Positions 56,958 to 64,000 of a DNA stretch of 64,000 nucleotides are shown here, in pieces. Origin of the DNA: Numida meleagris (taxonomy: Eukaryota > Chordata > Aves > Galliformes > Numididae). Each line of letters begins with the position of its first letter. The first letter of the stretch is position 1. The stretch is taken from contig NC_034415.1 in NCBI RefSeq assembly GCF_002078875.1, forward strand, positions 23,646,331 through 23,710,330, in the 5' to 3' direction. A model generated the notes under the pieces. It was given only the letters and a program-made list of their open reading frames with translations, was not told the origin of the DNA and made no database searches. The translations under genes and the position numbers were made by a program.

Positions 56958-58398
56958 GTCTTGCAAAGCACCAAACCACACATGGCTTTCAGCATGAGTA
57001 AGCCTGCTAATTTCATGGTACATCTCATCTATCTAAAGCTGAGCGTCAATGAACCCATGTATGGATGCTCTGCTCTCAGTCCAATATTTAGCACCCACTC
57101 AATTTTGCACAGAACAGTAAACTCAGCACATTGCATTGGAATATTGCAGCAACTCAGAAGTGCTCCAGAGCTGCTCCCTAAACAGAAGTTAAATCTCTGA
57201 CTCAGAAACAAATCCTCTGATATTTTGTCTGTAGAAGCCAGTTAAAAATATCCTTTTAATCATGATTTGGCCAAAATAATCTTTTGCAAGGGTAAAACAG
57301 TGAGCGTTCAAGCTTTGCTGTAGATTGAATAAAGCCCAGTAATTTTGCCCGACTGAAGAAACAGGTCTTGCTGAGAGCAGAATCAGCTATTTGTCCGCAA
57401 GGCAAGATGCAGTGGTGTGAATTTCTCACACTCCTCAGCAGACATAAAGTTCTCTCCCTTTTTGTTTTTGGGCATAAGAGTCACATTTGTGGTTAGATGG
57501 AAAAAAAAAATCAACAACAACAACAAATCTTGCTAGAGGACATTCTGTTTCTAATCCAGATTGCACACGTTTCCCACGTGTTCCTGAAATTTCTGTAGCA
57601 ATGGGTGCTGTATTGCTGTATGGAATCTCAATGAGTTTTATAATAGCATCTCATCTGATGTCTCATTACTCTTCAAAACAAAGTTGTGTTAGAGGTGTCT
57701 GCTTCCTCTTCCTTTTGTTCCCAGGCTTGAAAAAGGCAGTTTGGTAGTGACTGATTTTGTTTTTTGAAATAGTCATTCCTAAGTAATACAGCATCATGTG
57801 CCTTTCAGATGGAGATCATGTTTTAGCTGTATGCTTAACAGAGCTGCTTTCCTTGGGAAAATATCACAGCTGGGATGTGACCTGCTTCTAGGCTCTGATT
57901 TCATTTCTGAATGAGCGCAGCCCGCCATAGCTTGTTAGCCCTGTAGGCAGGAGTTACGTGCTACTGACTCAGTCCAAGCACACTTTTAGCCCTCAATAAT
58001 AATAATGAGTTGTGAAAGGAGTTCATAACTGGATGTGAGAGATAAAGAATGTTTGAAGAGCAAAAGTTCACAATATTCTTGGGGATAATGGCATTATTTC
58101 AGGGGAATCTCTCTAAGCAGCACATATGAGAGAGGAATTTGTCCCCTACGGACCACGCCGCCAGCTTGCTTGCTGACAGCATATATTTTAGTTTCCCAGC
58201 AGTTATCCAAACAGGCATTTCTTCTTCCAAATGTTTGGAACCATTGACTTTCTGAAAACACAGCCTCCCTGGAGGAGGTCAGCACACCAAATGAACCAAT
58301 TAAACATAACAATATAAACTATAAGGGTAACAAAGCTAGCAATTGATTTGTAATACTTTGTGCAAAAGTCAGTATTAAAAAAACCATTACAGATTTTT
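56958..58398. other. Intergenic, no gene seen
   Basis: Unique DNA. An AP-1-type TGACTCA occurs at 57965-57971. No gene. Confidence 0.55.
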
Positions 58399-58399
58399 G

Positions 58400-58765
58400 A
58401 TACAGTCAGCCTGGAAAAGAGAAGGCAGCAAGGAGACCTCACTGCAGCCTTCCGGAGGGGAATCAACTTTTTACTTGGGTAGATAGTGATAGGACAAGGG
58501 GGAATGGTTTTAAGTTCATGGAGGGAAGGTTTAGGTTGGATGTCAGGGGGAAGTTCTTCACAGAGAGAGTGGCGGGGTGCTGGAAGAGGCTGCCCAGAGA
58601 GTGTTGATGTTCTGTCCCTGGAGATGTTCAAGACCAGGTTGGATGGGGCCCTGGACAGCCTGGTCTCGTACCAGATCTGGAGGTTGGTGGCCCTGTCTGT
58701 GGCAGGGGGTAGGAACTAGACGATCCTTGGGATCCTTTCCAGCCCAAGCCATTTTATGATTCTTT
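58400..58765 (+). mobile_element. CR1 LINE 3' fragment, sense
   Basis: 'cagcctggaaaagagaaggc', 'gataggacaagggggaatgg', 'ggaagttcttcacagagaga', 'ctggagatgttcaagaccag' and an end near 'ttatgattctttctg' follow avian CR1 in order over about 365 bp. It is 5'-truncated. Confidence 0.93.
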
Positions 58766-61700
58766 CTGTTAAGACAGGTACATTACAGATAACCATAATG
58801 TTGCTTCCTCAAAGAAAGTGGTATCAGCTTCTTCCTGCTTGATATAGCAAACATCTGAATGGAGAAGTGTTGATGAGAAATCCCTCAGCTTCCCTATGTG
58901 TCTTCCAGGTGCCCTGCATAGCTCCATGCACAGCGTATTAGTAGTGAACTGCTTGCTGTTGCTACAGCAGGATGCCCTTGTGCGAGGACGTGGACACCCC
59001 AGCTGCACCCTGTGCATGGGAAGCAGTAGTTTGCCCTGTTCTTTGATCCTCTCAATTTTTGTATTATCCTCATCAAAAGATTTGCACACTGAAATCATCA
59101 TGCAGAAACTCAACATTTTCGCATTTGAATCATATGTATGCCTCAGCTTTCTTTCCTCCCCCATTTTGTTTTGTACGTCTTCCTGTGCCTGTAAATGCCC
59201 AGGAAGTGCTGTAGAGTATATCCTTTTGGGTCCCAATTAAGATCCTGAACTGCTGTTCTCTGTATGATAACAACCTGAAGTGCTGACAACACGTTACCTG
59301 TCAACAGGCAAATGAAGGCCAACCATCTGTTCCACTATAAATTGTCTCCATTACTCTCAACTTGAAAATCTACTTTAAAGACTCCCCAATTATCTAGCAA
59401 CCAGAGCCAAACGATGCAATGCTATTTTAACTAGAATTGCCATTGTGTAGAAGAAAAAATAAACATTAAATGCTCAGAACAAAGAAAGATTTCTGAAAAG
59501 CTGTTTTATATCTGATTTTGTGTGTACAGCTCTGATGTGCATGCTGGAGCAGCCCAGAATGGCAGAAGCAAAGAGTATCAGATTACTGCTGCTCAAAAAC
59601 CTGAATTTCAATTGATAGAGAGCCAGCTAACTGCTCCTGCTCAGGAGCCTTTTGTCTTCAAATGCTGTGATCACAAACCTCCTGCAAAATGCCAGAGCTC
59701 CCTGCACGCGCAGTACCCTGTGGCTGGGCACCATGACTCAGCCTCTCACAGCCCAGGAGTGGGATACTGGCACATCAGTGCAAGTTTGAAGGTGAGATAT
59801 AAGAGCAAAAGGCCTCAGACTGGTTTGCTTTGAGCAAGCAAACAGCTTGTGTTTAATTCCAGTGCTTTTGTGCCCAGAGAAAAGCAAAACCAGTAGAACC
59901 AGATACCACAGCAAAGGTTCATCTCTTGCTGATGTCCCTGTTTTCCTGCTCCTCAAACATTCCCTAGGCACTGGGCTCTCCTCAAGCCCTTTACTATTTG
60001 CTGTTTTTTTTTGGTTTGGTTTGGTTTTGCTTTCATGCATTTCCTGCTTCCCATTGCATTGCACTACAGGCTCGCAAAGACTTTCTAAATAGTGGGATTG
60101 CAACCTTTTCCTTTCCTCCCACACACTGAGGGAAATGTGACTTTGTTCGCCATGTATGGCAGAGAAAGCAAATGTAGTTCATGCCTTTGCACCATAAACT
60201 GCACACAGAAGCAACTACTGACGTCTGGGAACCAGTTAACCTCTGGTACACTACCCCTTTCAGAAGAAGGGCATCCAAGTCCAATTTCATCAAGTCTGAT
60301 GGGAATGGCAAAAAAATAAAAGATAGTGAGTTTAGGCCAGGTTTCCAACACTTTGTTACACCACTGATATCTGTGTGCAGGGTGTAAAATAGAACACAAA
60401 ATCGGGAGACAAGGGCATTAAAATGCTTTCATTATTCTTAGGACTTTTAGAAATGCATTCACCTCTATGACACCTTATCGACAAGACACTACTTGCAATT
60501 TGCAATACTTAAATGACACAGAAACACTCTGAAAATCTCTGTAAAACACCTAGCATCTAAACAACAGCAATTGGTCCTACATACTGGCCCAGCAAAATTA
60601 AATGACTGTTTTGCATACAATTTTGTGTTCAGGAGTAGTAGTTTGTGCTCTGTAGTACTTACTAGGGAAGTTAAACACAAGGGAGCCAGTGAGGAGTAAC
60701 AAGTGATAAGATGGCACAGTTGTCTTCATTATAAAATACATATTTGAAGGTTCATATTTCTTCCTTCATCCAGAACAGAGATAGGAATTTATAGATTGTA
60801 CTAGATACTTCCAAGAAATACAAGTGAGGCAAAGGTATATGTCAGTCTAATGAATTGGAATCATATCGGTGTGGCCACTATAATAAATGTAAATTAGGAA
60901 GATCATTGCCCTCCAACACATGTAAGATGCAGCCTTCAATAGGAATACACATTTGGCATGACCCTTGAGGGTCCCGCTTATGGACTTCACATTGTTCCTT
61001 CTGCAAATTTCAGAGCAAAAGAAAGCTTGCCTCCTATTCTGATTACTGAATTATTGTTGGTGTTGCTGGCTGGCTAACCTGATGGGAGTTTGTTTCAGGG
61101 GTAGGTTTGTTGTTCTCCCTCCTGAAACCCGTAGCCAAGAATTTAACTCAGTACAGTTCTGTTTGCCGTTGCACTAGCAGCACTGCACAACCATCTGTAT
61201 TTGCTGCTGGCATTTACAACTTTCTACTGGTCTAAACATCCATAGGAATTGACACACGTCTCCTCAGACAAGACTTTTAAAAACAACAAAATGCAGTGCT
61301 GTCTTCACTCTGCCAGCTGTTTGTAGTATACAATATGAAACCATGCAGACTACTTAAAGAGAGCTATGAAAGAAATATCCAGTATGGATTCAATGAGCTG
61401 CACGTTACTTTATGCAATATAGAATGTAACTGCACATATTTCTGCCTCTCAGTCCCCATCCCGAAGTCAGGAAATGCTAAGTGAATTGTTAAATCTGGTA
61501 AAAGTTCATTGAGCTGGTGACTTATAGAAGAGCTGGTTTACTTGCAAATAAACTCCATTAATCACTTAAGCGAAATAAAGACAACACCATGTTGCATTAC
61601 ATTTTGATTAAGTTAGAACAAATCTGGAGAGAACATAGGGAATAAATTTTTATTAAATCAGTACTGGAATCCAAAACCAAGAAGTATTTTATACCTTCTA

Positions 61701-63280
61701 AGAGATCACACATGAATAACATAATTTCATATTGTCTCAAACAAAACCGAGGCTAAATCAGGCATTAAATCTAACAGAGGTTAAATCTCACAACCAGATA
61801 CCCAGAACTTCGTGCTGTCCCAGATCTACTTTCAATACTCACACCTACAGCCACCAGCTACTTAGAGACCTGGGGGGGTAGAGAGAGATCTAGGGGGAAG
61901 AGAGATAGGAGGATCTCCAAGGATATTAGTCTAAACAAATAGAGTCAATGACTTGCTTGGATGACATGCCTGCTTACTCTGTGAACTACAACTGCCTCCT
62001 TTCTTGCTGCTCCAGTCAGGAAGAGCTCATAAAGGACCTGGATATCACCTCCTAAACAAACTGTCACCACAGAATTCCAGTAGAAAGCCAAATGCATTAT
62101 ATATAAATGCCAATTAACTGATGTGATGTACAATAAGGGGAGGAGGAAATGTATATTCAACTAAGTGACAGGTATTTCAAAGCACCACATAATTAGCTTT
62201 GTTTGGTTATTTTGATTTTGTTTTTATTGGCAAGAAGCACTATGAAAAAATCTACTAATTAGATAGGAAGATCCCCTGAAGACATCTATCAACTGTTTCT
62301 ATTAATACAGGCAACTGTGAGTAGGTAGGTAGGAAGGAAAAACATTCAGAAACAACTTTTAGTTAATTAAATTGAGGTCTGGATGCAAAATACTTTTCCC
62401 CCATCAACAAATGTTCCTGTCACATTTCCGAGAAAACTGGCTAAAAATTTTATTTCAGAGTGAAAGATAATCCTAAAACTGAGGATTGTATCAGATTTCT
62501 AATTTCCATCTACTTTATTACTCATAATTTCAGCACAGCAACACTAAGTACATTATCTCTACAGACTGCTGTACTTCGTGAAGAAAGCCTCTGCTGCTCC
62601 TAGGAATAGGTGAGTTTATGCATTACAAAATGTGGAAGATGGTGGACCTTTCTTTAACACCTGCACTCTGGCTTTACTTAGATACAGAGTAATGGTACAG
62701 AGTACGGAAACATCTCCAGCTGATATGACCAAGCCTGACTTCTCATGGGCAGAAAACAAGGATTTTCCTTTCTTCCTTCAACTCATGAATTTTATAGAAG
62801 ACCTTTCCTCAAATTCGGGCTGACCAGCCAGCAGCTTGTCACATTGCCATCCACAGGCCAGGCTGTCAGTCAGCTGAGGTTAAACAGAATAAGAATGCGT
62901 TAACAGCCCCAAAGATTTAGCTCTGACAGGTTTTAGTAACATGCAGCCGTAACATGGAGGCAGTGTTCCCTGGTCCTAACGATGCTGCAGGGTAGCAAGG
63001 GAGGAATCAGGGTGACAGTATATGACTTAATGTACATTTAATCAGTATTTAGAGCCTTTGCTCTGTTTTGCCAAGGCAGCAGAGAAAGGGCACATTCTCC
63101 TCCTTGCATAAGCTAGAGCTGTCACAATCTCCAATGTCCTCTTTATATGCAGCCTATATAGACGATTGGCACTGCTTTTGAATCATTTTTACAGTACAGC
63201 ATCATAATATCTATGGTTAACTTAGCTGGGATGTTTACCTGTATGTGCTATGTCTAGAAATTCTGCCTGGAAATGGAAAG
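58766..63280. other. Intergenic, no gene seen
   Basis: Mostly unique, AT-rich DNA with a T/G tract (60005-60030) and a GTAG/GGAA simple repeat near 62320. No coding features. ORFs such as 58769-59236 (-) lack recognisable domains. Confidence 0.6.
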
Positions 63281-63282
63281 GA

Positions 63283-63490
63283 CGCAGAATCACACACTGG
63301 TTGAGGTTGGCAGGGTCCTATTGGTCCATCTGGTCCAACCCTGCTCCAGCATGGCCACCCAGAGCTGCTTGCCTAGGATTACATCCAGTTAGCTTTGGAA
63401 AGTCTCCAAGGAGGAGATCACACAATCTCTCTGGACTACCTGCTCTGTCACCTGCACAGCACAGAAATGCTTCCTGGTGTCCAGCCACAA
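63283..63490 (-). mobile_element. CR1 LINE 3' fragment, antisense
   Basis: The + strand reads 'agaatcacacactggttgag', 'tccatctggtccaaccctgc', 'catggccacccagagctgct' and 'aatgcttcctggtgtccag', which is the antisense of a CR1 3' end. Confidence 0.88.
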
Positions 63491-63611
63491 GCTTCAGAAC
63501 GCAGTATGAGGTATCAACAAGCAAGAGAGTAGATAACATGAGCAAAAACCTACAGAGCAGAGGTGGTCTTGGATCCCAGGAGTCCATAGAGCCTCATTTC
63601 AGACCTCATGA

Positions 63612-63748
63612 TCAGTCACAGAATGGTTTGGGCCAGAAAGGGCCCTTAAAGTCCACCCAGTTCTAATCACCCTGCCATGGGCACAGACAACTCCCACTAG
63701 ATCAGGTTGCCCAAAGGCCCATCCAACTTGGCCTTTAAATGTAAAATC
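63612..63748 (-). mobile_element. CR1 LINE 3' end, antisense
   Basis: 'cacagaatggtttgggccag', then 'actagatcaggttgcccaaa' and 'ccatccaacttggcctttaa', an independent CR1 3' end in the same orientation as the copy at 63283. Confidence 0.9.
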
Positions 63749-64000
63749 TGAGGGAATGTCTCCTTCAAACATGAAGTATGGATTCCTGCAAAGTAGGTGG
63801 AGTGGAAAGGATAGAAGCAGAGACACATGGGATTGGCAAAGCAAGGTGTAGTAAATGAGGAACAAAGTCTGCAGTCCCTACAGACCTGGTTCTGAGAGGA
63901 CTAGGTGATGTCCAAAATTGAAAAGACGCACTGTTTTAATTCCTGATTTACACATGCCTACTGCAGTTAGAAGCACAGGAACAGCTGGACAGTGAATTTG
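63749..64000. other. Intergenic end of window
   Basis: Nothing recognised. Confidence 0.6.

Overview
This window is vertebrate nuclear DNA, almost certainly from a bird and possibly a galliform. Coding exons are separated by large introns with GT/AG borders. CR1 LINE fragments are the main interspersed repeat, some ending in the ATTCTATG-type 3' octamers typical of avian CR1. I see no Alu, L1 or other mammalian repeats and no bacterial gene organisation. The species call is inference.

The only gene I can support is the 3' part of ELAVL4 (HuD), a neuronal Hu/ELAV RNA-binding protein, on the + strand. Four coding exons lie at 4722-4875, 5263-5488, 6831-6869 and 11164-11491. They splice in frame into 248 residues plus a stop: RRM2, the hinge and RRM3. 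The promoter, first exons and RRM1 are upstream of base 1. Positions 1-4721 are the preceding intron. The 39-nt exon at 6831-6869 is the known alternative hinge exon, and it is followed by two U-rich tracts like those through which Hu proteins are reported to regulate this exon in mammals. The 3'UTR is long and AU-rich, with three well placed AATAAA signals (13378, 13898, 14598), three miR-375 seed matches, an AU-rich nonamer and a Pumilio-type element.

From about 14625 to the end (about 49 kb) I find no protein-coding or RNA gene. In vertebrates ELAVL4 is followed by a gene-poor interval leading to DMRTA2, so this is probably the near part of that regulatory desert (inference; DMRTA2 is not in the window). 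It contains young CR1 fragments (40.2, 41.1, 56.8, 58.4, 63.3 and 63.6 kb), much older degenerate CR1/L3-like fragments (32.4-33.4, 36.1-36.5 and 45.2-45.5 kb), simple repeats, and several AT-rich unique stretches with paired homeodomain, POU/SOX, OTX-type or RFX-type motifs. The last group are candidate enhancers but cannot be proven from one sequence.

I did not find a novel protein system. The best leads are the post-transcriptional control elements of ELAVL4 and a few palindromic homeodomain sites in the desert.
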